Assembly (NCBI RefSeq): GCF_015690355.1
Contig: NZ_JADPRT010000027.1
Coordinates: 1 to 64,000 of the forward strand
DNA: 64,000 nucleotides
Source of the DNA: Streptacidiphilus fuscans
GTDB taxonomy: Bacteria > Actinomycetota > Actinomycetes > Streptomycetales > Streptomycetaceae
Direction of reading: 5' to 3'
Shown piece after piece: positions 24,725 to 34,100 of this stretch. Each line of letters begins with the position of its first letter. Position 1 is the first letter of the stretch. The translations under genes and the position numbers were made by a program. A model generated the notes under the pieces. That model worked only from the letters and a program-made list of their open reading frames with translations. It was not told the origin of the DNA and did not search any database.

Positions 24725-27700
24725 GTGGCTAAGGTCCGGGTATACGAACTCGCCAAGGATTTGGGCGTCGAGAGCAAGGTCGTGATGGCCAAGCTCCAGG
24801 AGCTCGGTGAGTTCGTCCGTTCGGCGTCGTCGACCATCGAGGCGCCTGTTGTACGCAAGCTGGAGCTTGCGTTCGGTGGTGGCAGTGCCCCCGCCAAGTC
24901 CGCGTCGGGTTCCTCCGGGAAGCCCGCCGCGCCCAAGCCGGCCGGTGCAGGCCCGAAGCCGGGCGCTCCGCGCCCCGCCGCGCCGCGTCCGCCGGCCCCC
25001 AAGCCCGCTGCGGCTGCGCCGCGTCCGGCCGCTGCCGCGGAGGCGCCCGCCGCCCCGGCCGCGCCCGCCGCGCCGCGTCCCGCGGGCGCAACCCCGGGTC
25101 CGCGCCCGGCTGCCCCGCGCCCCGTCGCGCCGGCCGCCGAGTTCTCGGCCCCGGCTCCGGCCCAGCCGGAGACCCCCTCCGCGCCCGTGCCTCCGCGTCC
25201 CTCCGGGAACGCGCCGCGTCCGGGTGCCCCGCGTCCGGCCACGCCGGGTGCCCGCCCGTCCGGTCCGCGTCCGGGCAACAACCCGTTCACGTCCAGCAAC
25301 ACCGGCATGGCCCGCCCCGGCGCTCCGCGTCCGGGTGGGGCTCCGGGTGGCGAGCGTGGCGACCGTCCGCGTCCGGGTGCTCCGCGTCCGGGCGGTGCTC
25401 CGGGTGGCGAGCGCGGTGACCGCGGTCCCCGTCCCGGTGGCGCTCCGCGTCCCGGCGCTCCCGGCGCCGGCGAGCGTGGCGACCGTGGGCCCCGCCCCGG
25501 TGGCGCCGGTGCCCCCGGTGGGATGCCGCGTCCGCAGGGCGCTCCGCGTCCCGGTGGGCCGAGCCCGTCCGGCATGCCGCGTCCGAACCCGGGCATGATG
25601 CCGCAGCGTCCGGCCAGCGGTCCGCGTCCGGGCCCCGGCGGTGCCGGTCGTCCGGGTGGTCCCGGCGGTCGTCCCGGCGGTGCCGGCGGCGGTCGTCCCG
25701 GCTTCCAGGGTCGTCCGGCCGGTCCGGGCGCTCGTCCGGCCGGTGGCGGCGGCTTCGGCGGCCCGCGTCCCGGTGGTGGCGGCGGCGGTGGCTTCGGCGG
25801 CGCCCGTCCGGGTGGTGGCGGCGGCTTCGGCGGTCGTCCCGGCGGTCCGGGTGCCCGTGGTGGCACGCAGGGCGCCTTCGGCCGTGGCCCCGGTGGCCGT
25901 CCGGCCCGTGGCCGTAAGTCGAAGCGTGCGAAGCGCCAGGAGTACGAGGCCATGCAGGCCCCGTCCATCGGCGGTGTCATGCTGCCGAAGGGTCACGGCG
26001 AGACCGTGCGCCTCTCGCGCGGCGCGTCGCTGACGGACTTCGCGGACAAGATCAACGCCAACCCGGCGGCCCTGGTCTCCGTGATGTTCAACCTCGGCGA
26101 GATGGTCACCGCGACCCAGTCGGTCTCCGACGAGACGCTGCAGCTGCTCGCCGGTGAGATGGGCTTCACGCTGGAGATCGTCAGCCGTGACGACGAGGAC
26201 CGCGAGCTGCTCGAGTCCTTCGACATCGACTTCGGCGAGAACGAGGGCGGCGAGGACGAGCTCCGTCCGCGTCCGCCGGTCGTGACCGTCATGGGTCACG
26301 TCGACCACGGTAAGACCCGCCTGCTCGACGCGATCCGCAAGAGCAACGTGGTCGCGGGCGAGGCCGGTGGCATCACCCAGCACATCGGTGCCTACCAGGT
26401 CAACACCGAGGTCAACGGCGAGGAGCGTGCCATCACGTTCCTGGACACCCCGGGTCACGAGGCGTTCACCGCCATGCGTGCCCGTGGTGCCAAGTCCACC
26501 GACATCGCGATCCTGGTGGTCGCGGCCAACGACGGTGTCATGCCGCAGACGGTCGAGGCGTTGAACCACGCCAAGGCCGCCGGTGTGCCGATCGTGGTCG
26601 CCGTCAACAAGATCGACGTCGAGGGCGCCGACCCGACCAAGGTCCGCGGTCAGCTGACCGAGTTCGGTCTGGTGGCCGAGGAGTACGGCGGCGACACCAT
26701 GTTCGTCGACATCTCCGCGCGCCAGGGCCTGAACATCGAGCAGCTGCTGGAGGCCGTGGTCCTGACCGCGGACGCCAGCCTGGACCTCCGGGCCAACCCG
26801 GAGCAGGACGCCCAGGGCATCGCGATCGAGGCCCACCTGGACAAGGGTCGCGGCGCCATGGCGACCGTCCTGGTCCAGCGCGGCACCCTGCACGTCGGTG
26901 ACTCGATCGTGGTCGGCGACAGCTACGGCCGTGTCCGCGCCATGCTCGACGAGAACGGCAACAACCTGCAGGAGGCGGGTCCGTCCCGTCCGGTGCTGCT
27001 GCTCGGTCTGACCTCGGTGCCCCGCGCCGGCGACAGCTTCATCGTCGTCGACGAGGACCGCACCGCCCGCCAGATCGCCGAGAAGCGCTCGGCCCGCGAC
27101 CGCAACGCGATGTTCGCGCGTCGTCCGGTCCGCGTCTCGCTCGAGGACCTGGACAAGGCCATCGCCGCCGGCGGCATCCAGCAGCTCAACCTCATCATCA
27201 AGGGTGATGTCTCCGGTTCGGTGGAGGCCCTGGAGGACGCGCTGCTCAAGCTGGACGTGGGCGAGGAGGTCGAGCTCCGCATCCTGCACCGCGGTGTGGG
27301 TGCGATCACCGAGTCCGACGTCGACCTGGCCATGGGCTCCGACGCCATCATCCTGGGCTTCAACGTCCGGGCCGAGGGCCGTGCCCGTACGGCGGCGGAC
27401 CGCGAGGGCGTCGACATCCGCTACTACTCGGTCATCTACCAGGCGATCGAGGAGATCGAGGCGGCGCTCAAGGGCCTGCTCAAGCCGGAGTACGAGGAGG
27501 TGCGTCTCGGCTCCGCGGAGATCCGCGAGGTCTTCCGCTCTTCCAAGTTCGGCAACATCGCCGGTGTCCTGGTCCGCGAGGGTCTCATCCGGCGCAACGC
27601 CAAGGCTCGCCTCATCCGCGACGGCAAGGTCGTGGTGGAGAACCTCACCATCGAGGGTCTGCGTCGTTTCAAGGACGACGCGACCGAGGTCCGCGAGGGC

Positions 27701-27793
27701 TTCGAGGCCGGTGTCACCCTGGGGTCGTACAACGACATCAAGGTCGAGGACACCATCGAGACCTACGAGATGCGGGAGAAGCCGCGCGCGTGA
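24725..27793 (+). CDS. infB: translation initiation factor IF-2
   Basis: 1022 residues from GTG 24725 with AGAAGGAG upstream. Short IF2N domain (AKVRVYELAKDLGVESK), then about 330 residues of Pro/Ala- and Gly/Arg-rich repeats (PRPGAPRPG, RPGGGGGGGFGG types), a second IF2N-like segment, the GTPase domain with G1 GHVDHGKT (524-531), DTPGHEAFT and NKID, and the C-terminal fMet-tRNA-binding domains. It positions initiator tRNA on the 30S subunit. The upstream spacer (24639-24674) holds three short GCGATGAGTAC-like direct repeats. A strong terminator follows. Confidence 0.96.
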   Translation: MAKVRVYELAKDLGVESKVVMAKLQELGEFVRSASSTIEAPVVRKLELAFGGGSAPAKSASGSSGKPAAPKPAGAGPKPGAPRPAAPRPPAPKPAAAAPRPAAAAEAPAAPAAPAAPRPAGATPGPRPAAPRPVAPAAEFSAPAPAQPETPSAPVPPRPSGNAPRPGAPRPATPGARPSGPRPGNNPFTSSNTGMARPGAPRPGGAPGGERGDRPRPGAPRPGGAPGGERGDRGPRPGGAPRPGAPGAGERGDRGPRPGGAGAPGGMPRPQGAPRPGGPSPSGMPRPNPGMMPQRPASGPRPGPGGAGRPGGPGGRPGGAGGGRPGFQGRPAGPGARPAGGGGFGGPRPGGGGGGGFGGARPGGGGGFGGRPGGPGARGGTQGAFGRGPGGRPARGRKSKRAKRQEYEAMQAPSIGGVMLPKGHGETVRLSRGASLTDFADKINANPAALVSVMFNLGEMVTATQSVSDETLQLLAGEMGFTLEIVSRDDEDRELLESFDIDFGENEGGEDELRPRPPVVTVMGHVDHGKTRLLDAIRKSNVVAGEAGGITQHIGAYQVNTEVNGEERAITFLDTPGHEAFTAMRARGAKSTDIAILVVAANDGVMPQTVEALNHAKAAGVPIVVAVNKIDVEGADPTKVRGQLTEFGLVAEEYGGDTMFVDISARQGLNIEQLLEAVVLTADASLDLRANPEQDAQGIAIEAHLDKGRGAMATVLVQRGTLHVGDSIVVGDSYGRVRAMLDENGNNLQEAGPSRPVLLLGLTSVPRAGDSFIVVDEDRTARQIAEKRSARDRNAMFARRPVRVSLEDLDKAIAAGGIQQLNLIIKGDVSGSVEALEDALLKLDVGEEVELRILHRGVGAITESDVDLAMGSDAIILGFNVRAEGRARTAADREGVDIRYYSVIYQAIEEIEAALKGLLKPEYEEVRLGSAEIREVFRSSKFGNIAGVLVREGLIRRNAKARLIRDGKVVVENLTIEGLRRFKDDATEVREGFEAGVTLGSYNDIKVEDTIETYEMREKPRA

Positions 27794-27827
27794 GCGTCTG
27801 ACGTGCGTGACTGACTGAGCAACGAGC

Positions 27828-27870
27828 AAGGGGGCCGAAGACGGGCTGAATTCCCGTCGACGGCCCCCTT
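27828..27870 (+). terminator. infB terminator
   Basis: Two stacked stems: AAGGGGGCCG/CGGCCCCCTT (10 bp, perfect) enclosing ACGGG/CCCGT, then TTCTCGC. It lies 35 bases after the infB stop. Confidence 0.85.
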
Positions 27871-27912
27871 CTCGCTCGGTACGGTGATCACATCAGCAGT
27901 CCCCGGGGCCTC

Positions 27913-27931
27913 ACAGGTCGGCGTGACCTGT
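27913..27931. promoter_or_regulatory. inverted repeat at the ylxP start
   Basis: ACAGGTC-N5-GACCTGT, perfect 7-bp arms ending 5 bases before the ylxP ATG, in the place where a ribosome site should be. It could be an operator or an RNA hairpin that controls translation. Confidence 0.45.
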
Positions 27932-27936
27932 CACAC

Positions 27937-28233
27937 ATGTTCGTGGGAACTCTTACGTTCGATCTTCTGCTGGGGGATGTTCACTCCCTCAAGGAGAAAC
28001 GGTCGATCGTACGACCGATCGTGGCCGAACTGCAGCGCAAGTACAGCGTGTGCGCGGCTGAGACCGGTAATCAGGAGCTGCATCGCCGGGCCGAGATCGG
28101 CCTGGCCGTGGTGTCCGGCGAATCGTCCTACGTCGTCGACATCCTGGACAGCTGCGAGCGGCTCGTCTCGGGCAGGCCCGAGGTGCAGTTGCTCGCCGCG
28201 AGGCGGAGGCTTCGCGATGACGAGGACGAGTAG
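27937..28233 (+). CDS. ylxP: YlxP/DUF503-family protein
   Basis: 98 residues from ATG 27937. The LHSLKEKR-like block (GDVHSLKEKRSIVRPI) and SCERLV are typical of DUF503 proteins that lie between infB and rbfA. A role in ribosome assembly or RNA handling is suspected for the family but not established to my knowledge. There is no Shine-Dalgarno sequence; instead a perfect inverted repeat ends 5 bases upstream. The infB terminator implies its own promoter. Confidence 0.88.
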   Translation: MFVGTLTFDLLLGDVHSLKEKRSIVRPIVAELQRKYSVCAAETGNQELHRRAEIGLAVVSGESSYVVDILDSCERLVSGRPEVQLLAARRRLRDDEDE

Positions 28234-28317
28234 GACAATCATTCAGGGCATTCAGGACGCCCCTAGGTGGGCGCGTTTGGGTACTGTGCGTCGGTGCCCA
28301 CAGCACGAGGAGGACCA

Positions 28318-28806
28318 GTGACCGACACCGCGAGGGCGCGCAAGCTCGCAGACCGCATCCGGGTGGTCGTCGCGGAGACCCTGCAGCGGCGGATCAAGGA
28401 TCCCCGCCTGGGCTTCGTCACCATCACCGACGCCCGGGTCACCGGTGACCTGCGCGAGGCCACCGTCTTCTACACCGTCCACGGCGACGAGACCGAGCGC
28501 GAGGCCTCGGCCGCCGCGCTGGAGAGCGCCAAGGGCGTGCTCCGCTCCACCGTCGGCCGGGAGACCGGGGTGCGGTTCACCCCGTCGCTCACCTTCGTTC
28601 TGGACGCCGTCCCGGACACCGCCCGCCACCTGGACGACCTGCTCGTCCGCGCGCGGGCCCAGGACGCCGAGGTGCGCAGCGTCGCCGTCGGCAAGTCCTT
28701 CGCCGGTGACGCGGACCCGTACCGCAAGCCCGGTGAGGAAGACGACGAGGACCTCGACGCCGCCGATGCCGAGGACCACGACGGCGACGAGGCAGAGGAC
28801 GCGTAG
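28318..28806 (+). CDS. rbfA: ribosome-binding factor A
   Basis: 162 residues from GTG 28318 (GAGGAGG upstream). RbfA KH-like domain: ADRIRVVVAETLQRRIKDPRLGFVT in part, and VRFTPSLTFVLD. It assists late 30S assembly and cold adaptation. The C-terminal ~35 residues are an acidic tail (GEEDDEDLDAADAED). The stop is 2 bp before the nrnA start, so the two are translationally linked. Confidence 0.94.
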   Translation: MTDTARARKLADRIRVVVAETLQRRIKDPRLGFVTITDARVTGDLREATVFYTVHGDETEREASAAALESAKGVLRSTVGRETGVRFTPSLTFVLDAVPDTARHLDDLLVRARAQDAEVRSVAVGKSFAGDADPYRKPGEEDDEDLDAADAEDHDGDEAEDA

Positions 28807-28808
28807 CC

Positions 28809-29954
28809 GTGCTCGGCCGGCAGGAGGACGCGTCGGAGGCGCCCACCGCGCAGGTGGGCGCCTCCGCGCTGCCCGCGCACGCCCTCCCGGCGCCGCGCGC
28901 CGAGCTGCGCCGACCGGACGATCAGGACTGGCAGTCGGTGATCGATGCGATCACCGAGGCCCGATCGATCGATCTGGTCGCTCATGTGCTCCCCGACGGG
29001 GACGCGTTGGGCTCGGCCCTGGCGATGGGTCTCGCGCTGCGGCAGCGCGGCGTCCGGGCACGGGTCTCCTTCGGTGACGATCCGCAGGTGGTGCCCGCGT
29101 CGCTCGGGTTCCTGCCCGGTCAGGAGCTGATCGTCCCGGTCTCCGAGGTGCCTGACCGGCCCGACCTGATGATCACATTCGACGTCGCCGACCCGCGCCG
29201 CCTCGGCCTGCTCCAGGGCAAGGCGGAGTCCGCCCGGATGCTGGTGGTGATCGACCACCACGCGTCCAACGGCGGTTTCGGACGGCGTCGGCTGATCGAC
29301 CCGCTCGCGCCGGCCACCGCCGTGCTGGTCGACGAACTGCTGCGCCGGCTCGGCGTTCCGCTCGACCGGTCGATCGCCACCTGCCTCTACGCCGGGGTCG
29401 CCAGCGACACCGGTTCCTTCCGCTACTCCGCGACCACCCCCGCGACGCACGAGTTCGCCGCCCGACTGCTGGCCACCGGCGTGCCGCACGACGTGATCTC
29501 GCGTCGGCTCTGGGACACCCAGTCGTTCGGCTACCTCAAGGTGCTGGCCGCCGCCCTCGAGCGGGCCCGGCTCGAACCCGAGGCGGCGGGCGGCCTGGGC
29601 CTCGTCTGGACCTGGGTCCCCTGGGCCGACCTGGTCGCCCACGGCGTGCCGCCGGAGGAGATCGAGGGCCTGATCGACGTGGTCCGCAAGGCCGCCGAGG
29701 CCGAGGTCACCCTGGTCCTCAAGGAGGACCCGGACGGCAGCCTGCGCGGCTCGACCCGCGCCAACGGCGCCGTCGACGTCGCCGCGGCCTGCGCCGCGCT
29801 GGGCGGCGGCGGCCACGCCTACGCGGCCGGTTTCGGCTCCCGTATCGGCGTGCCGGCGACGGTGGCGGCCTTCCGCGAGGCGCTCACCGCGCTGGGCGGG
29901 GCCGCGATCGCTGCCCGGACGTCGATCAACTCCATGACTGAAACGAAAGATTGA
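28809..29954 (+). CDS. nrnA: DHH-family phosphoesterase (NrnA-type oligoribonuclease/pAp phosphatase)
   Basis: 381 residues from GTG 28809. DHH domain motifs: HVLPDGDALGSA, the Asp strand MITFDVADP, and VVIDHHASN; the C-terminal DHHA1 domain ends with GGGGHAYAAGF. Family members degrade short RNA oligomers and 3'-phosphoadenosine 5'-phosphate. The first ~40 residues are an Ala/Pro-rich extension. It lies directly after rbfA and 7 bp before truB, the standard order. Confidence 0.9.
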   Translation: MLGRQEDASEAPTAQVGASALPAHALPAPRAELRRPDDQDWQSVIDAITEARSIDLVAHVLPDGDALGSALAMGLALRQRGVRARVSFGDDPQVVPASLGFLPGQELIVPVSEVPDRPDLMITFDVADPRRLGLLQGKAESARMLVVIDHHASNGGFGRRRLIDPLAPATAVLVDELLRRLGVPLDRSIATCLYAGVASDTGSFRYSATTPATHEFAARLLATGVPHDVISRRLWDTQSFGYLKVLAAALERARLEPEAAGGLGLVWTWVPWADLVAHGVPPEEIEGLIDVVRKAAEAEVTLVLKEDPDGSLRGSTRANGAVDVAAACAALGGGGHAYAAGFGSRIGVPATVAAFREALTALGGAAIAARTSINSMTETKD

Positions 29955-29961
29955 TCACCTC

Positions 29962-30876
29962 TTGAAGCGCAAGGGCACCGGCCCCGACGGTCTGATCATC
30001 GTCGACAAGCCCGCCGGGATCACCTCCCACACCGTTGTCGCCCGCGTCCGGCGTCTCGCTGGCACCCGCAAGGTCGGCCACGCCGGAACGCTCGACCCCA
30101 TGGCCACCGGCGTCCTGGTCGTCGGCAGCGAGCGGGCGACCCGCCTGCTCGGCCACCTGGCCCTGACGACCAAGACCTACGAGGCCACCATCCGCCTCGG
30201 CCAGGCCACGGTCACCGACGACGCCGAGGGTGAGGTCACCGCCTCCGTGGCGGTGGACCCCTCGGCGGTCACCGACGCGGCGATCGCGGCGGGCGTCGCG
30301 GAGTTGACCGGCGAGATCCAGCAGGTGCCGTCGAAGGTCAGCGCGATCAAGATCGACGGCAAGCGGTCGTACTCGCGGGTCCGCGACGGCGAGGACGTCG
30401 AACTGGCCGCCCGCCCGGTCACGGTGTCGCGCTTCGAGGTCCACGCGCGGCGGGACGTCGTCGCGGAGGACGGCACCCCGGTGGTCGACCTGGACGTCAC
30501 GGTCGACTGCTCCTCCGGTACGTACATCCGGGCTCTGGCCCGCGACCTCGGCTCCGCGCTGGGCGTCGGCGGCCATCTGACCGCGTTGCGGCGAACCCGG
30601 GTGGGCGCGTACGGGATCGACACCGCGTACACGCTGGAGCAGTTGGAGGAGTCCTTCGCCGACCGCGTCCTGCCCATCGCGGACGCTGCTGCGGCGGCGT
30701 TCCGCCGCTGGGACGTGAACGAGGAGCAGGCCCGGTTGCTGACGCACGGCGTCCGCGTCGACGCCCCGGGGCTGGGCGGCGACGACCCGATCGCGGTCTT
30801 CGACCCGGAGGGTCGGTTCCTGGCACTGATCGAGGAACGGGGCGGGAAGGCGATCTCGCTCGCCGTTTTCGTCTGA
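29962..30876 (+). CDS. truB: tRNA pseudouridine(55) synthase
   Basis: 304 residues from TTG 29962, 7 bp after nrnA. The start is uncommon, but the protein begins with the expected PDGLIIVDKPAGITSH. The catalytic Asp lies in HAGTLDPMATGVL, and SGTYIRALARDLG is the second family motif. It makes pseudouridine 55 in the T-arm of tRNAs. Last gene of the translation block. Confidence 0.95.
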   Translation: MKRKGTGPDGLIIVDKPAGITSHTVVARVRRLAGTRKVGHAGTLDPMATGVLVVGSERATRLLGHLALTTKTYEATIRLGQATVTDDAEGEVTASVAVDPSAVTDAAIAAGVAELTGEIQQVPSKVSAIKIDGKRSYSRVRDGEDVELAARPVTVSRFEVHARRDVVAEDGTPVVDLDVTVDCSSGTYIRALARDLGSALGVGGHLTALRRTRVGAYGIDTAYTLEQLEESFADRVLPIADAAAAAFRRWDVNEEQARLLTHGVRVDAPGLGGDDPIAVFDPEGRFLALIEERGGKAISLAVFV

Positions 30877-30890
30877 TCACTTCTGCAGTG

Positions 30891-30992
30891 GGGGACGTTG
30901 CAGGGCCATCCGGTGGGGTACCCCCGGCCGAAGGCTGGGGGAGGGTGGTTGCTCGCGCGGTTCCCCGCGCCCCTGGGAAGTGCAACGTCCCC
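30891..30992. mobile_element. 102-bp MITE-like inverted-repeat element
   Basis: Perfect 12-bp terminal inverted repeats GGGGACGTTGCA and TGCAACGTCCCC. Inside is a second small hairpin (CCCCCGGCC-GAA-GGCTGGGGG, 30920-30942) and the core GTTCCCCGCGCCCCTGG shared with the elements at 45001-45041 and 54045-54082. No coding capacity. The remaining gap to 31147 shows nothing else. Confidence 0.65.
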
Positions 30993-31147
30993 TCGCGCCT
31001 GAATCTTCTTCTCGCACTCAAACCTTCTTCCCTCCCACGGGCGAGCGCGCGGCGCGCGGTGGGGGCGGACGGGTGGGTGACGCGCAGGTGGTGACCTGAC
31101 GCGGGCAGCTTCACGGATGACGCGGTGGGCGACATCCGGGAGGCGCT

Positions 31148-34100
31148 GTGGGGCCGGGGCTGGTGCAGGTGGGGGATCTGCGGGGCGGTCCGCGAGGACT
31201 CGCGTTCGGCGCGGACCGGGACGGGACGCTGCTCACGGCGCACGAGGTGGTCGACGGCCTGACCGGCGTCACCCTCGTGTACCCGGGCGGCACCACGGTG
31301 CGGGTCCGCGCGGAGCGGATCGTGCCGTTGCCGGCGCACGGGCTGGCGTTGATCCGGGCGGACCGGTCGCCGCCCGGCGGCCCCTGGCCGCTCGCCGACG
31401 GGCACGGAACGCGCCTGGTGACCCTGCCCGGGCTGGCGCCCGCGCTGTCCGGCGGGATCTCCGGACTGGTGACCGCACGTTACGAGTCGTCCGAACGGTT
31501 CTGGCTGGTCCCCGACATCTGGCTGCTCGGCGTCGAGCAGGCTCCCTACGGACTGCCCGTGCAGGCAGCGGGCGCGCCCGTCGTCGACGCGGAGACGGGC
31601 GCGGCGGTGGGCGTCGCGACTGCCGCGCTGCGTACACGACGTCGGGGCGCGGTGCTCGCCGTGCCGCTCGGGACGGTCGTGCACGAGCCGGTCGTGGCGG
31701 ACCTGCTGGCGCGGAACGCGGAGAGCGTGCCCGCGCACGGACGGGCGCTCAACCTGGCCGGGGTGCTGCAGCTGACCACCGCGACGCTCGGGACGGCGGT
31801 GGCCGAGGCAGGGGAAGGGCGGGTGCCGCGTCCCGTGGGGCTGCCGGAGTCCGCGGAGGGGTGGGACCCGGTCCGGCCGGTGCTCGCGCTGGTCGGCGAG
31901 ACCGGCAGCGGGCGGACCACGGAGTTGGCCGCGCTCGCCCTGCGGCGGAGCCGGGCGGCGTACCGGCTGCCGACCGTCTGGTTGCGCGGCGCGGATCTGG
32001 CCGCGGGCGACGCCAGTGTGATCGATGCGATCGATCGATCGTTGCGCCGTGCTCATTCGATCCTCGACTGCCCTGCCGCCGCGCCGCTCGGAGGCCAGGT
32101 GGCGCGTGTCGCGGCGGGTGCCCGGCGACCGCTGTTGGTGGTTCTGGACGGCCCCGAGGAGGCTCCGCCGGAGCTGCTGGCCCGATGGAGGGCCTGGTGC
32201 GCAGAGTCGGTACGTCGGCTGCGGCGGGTCGACGCCCGGCTGGCGCTCGGCTGCCTGCCGGAGTTCTGGGAGGGGATGGGCCCGGCGTTCGGGCCGGACG
32301 ACGTCCACAGTTGCTGGTCGCTCGGGCCGCTGGACGCCGTCACGGCGACCGTGGTGGCGGACCGGCATGGACTCGGCGGGCTGTTCCCAGCTGTGCCGAC
32401 CGATCCGCTGCGCCTGCGTCTGCTAGCCGAACTATGCAGCGCCTGCCCGGAGTTGGCGCTGCCGGAAGACGGGCCGCCCACGCGGGCGGAACTGCTGGCG
32501 GCGCGCCTCGACCTCGCCTGCCTGCGGGTCGCCGAGGCACTGGGAGCCGATCGAACGGCAGGCAGGCGCGGGCGACTTGCGGCAGTCCAGCGCGTCGCCG
32601 CGACGGTCGCCGGACGCTGCCACGAGGCGGCCCGGCTGATGCTCTCCGCCGCTGACGGCGGGCTGGCCGCGGCCGATTTCGACGCGCTCTTCCCCTGGGA
32701 GGGCGGCTGGGCCCAGGCGGTGCTGGACGAGGGCCTGCTGGTGGCGGCGGGGACGGGCTACCGATTCGCCCTCGGCGCGATGGGGGAGTGGCTGCAGAGC
32801 GCCCACCTCGACCTCTCCTCGGCCCTGGGACTGGTCCTCGCCGACCCCGGCCCCTCGGTCGACCGATCCGAGTCTGCGCGGCCGGTCCAGGCCGTCCAGC
32901 CGGTCCAGCCGGTGCAACCCGTCCGGCCCGTTGTGCCCGTCCCGCCGGAGGCCGCCGGGCCCGCCGAGCGGGAGGCGTTCGCGGGGCGTCGGGTGGGCGC
33001 GCACCGGCGCGGAGGGCCGCGCGGCTGGGCGCCACCGGTACCCCGGCCGGGGCCGTCGGGTCCGCCTCGCAAGCCCGGCGTTCCTGGCGCTCCCGCTGTT
33101 CCCGGCGCTCCCGCGCCCGTGCCGCCGGCCTCCGTCCCCGGCCCGAGGGCGGCCGACGTGACCACGGCCCCGGGCGGTAGCCGCGGCCGTGCGGCGCGTG
33201 GTGGCGCGGTCGCGCGCTGGCGGATCGGCGTGCTGCGGGAGGCGCTGGTCGGCCTCGCCGCCGGGGTGGACCCGAGTGCCGTCGAGCCCGCGCTCGCGCG
33301 GCTGGTGCGGCGGCTGGACGGCCCGGATGCCGCAGCGTGGGGCTCGGAGCCCCGCTGGTGGGCCGAACGGCTGCTGACCGGGACCCTGGAGCGGGTGCCG
33401 GACGCCGGGCCGCACAGGGCGCTGCTGCGGTCCCTGGCGGAGCGCCTCGCCTTCCGGCCGGAGGCTGGGCCTTTTGTGCCGTGGGAGTTCTGGGAGCGCG
33501 TCCCGTTGTCGGTCGAGGACCGGATGGACGTGCTGCGGCTGCTGGCGCGCAGCCCTGCGCCCGAGCCCCGGGCGCTGGTCGGACGACTGCTCGCGGCGCG
33601 GCCCTCGGTCGCGTTCCCGGCGCTCTGCCGCTGGCTGGAGGACGACCGGGTCGCCGCAACCGCCGCCGTGCTGCTGTTGGAGCATCGCGGGTCGGGCCTC
33701 GACGAGCTAGCGGAGGCGCTGGTCGAGGCGGCGCAGCCGCGTGCGGACGCGCTGCTGCGGGAGCTGGCCGAGCGGGAGCCGTCGGCACTCTGCCGAGCGA
33801 TCGATCGTTGGGCCCACGATCCGCGACCGGAACGACAGGTCGCGGCGGCATTCGTGCTCGGATCCGCTCATCCGAAAGCAGAGGCTGATCGATCGCTCGT
33901 CCGCTTCGCCGCCGAGGCCTTGCTCGCTCGGCCCGAGGCCGAAGCGCTGCACGGGGCGGCGCTGACCGCGCTGGTCCGTGACCCGCTCTCCCGGCCGCGC
34001 CATCTGCGGACGGCACTGGCCCGCTACGTCGAAGCCGATCCGCTGCTGCGCGCCGCCGCGCTCACACCCGCGCTGGAGAGCGACCCCGTGCACGTCCTGG

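Noticed and set aside
25300..25900. Regularly repeated GGTGCTCCGCGTCCGGG-like units that look like a repeat array
   Set aside because: They encode the Gly/Pro/Arg linker of IF2 in frame; there are no spacers as in a CRISPR array.
24596..27829. 1077-residue open frame on the minus strand across infB
   Set aside because: It is antisense to an unmistakable IF2 and is made of Arg/Thr/Gly/Val-rich text with no domain; a shadow of high-GC codon bias.
31117..32655. 512-residue plus-strand frame overlapping the pseudo-trypsin gene
   Set aside because: Alternate-frame shadow rich in Arg/Gly/Ala; the 31148 frame has the Walker motifs and the trypsin-like blocks.
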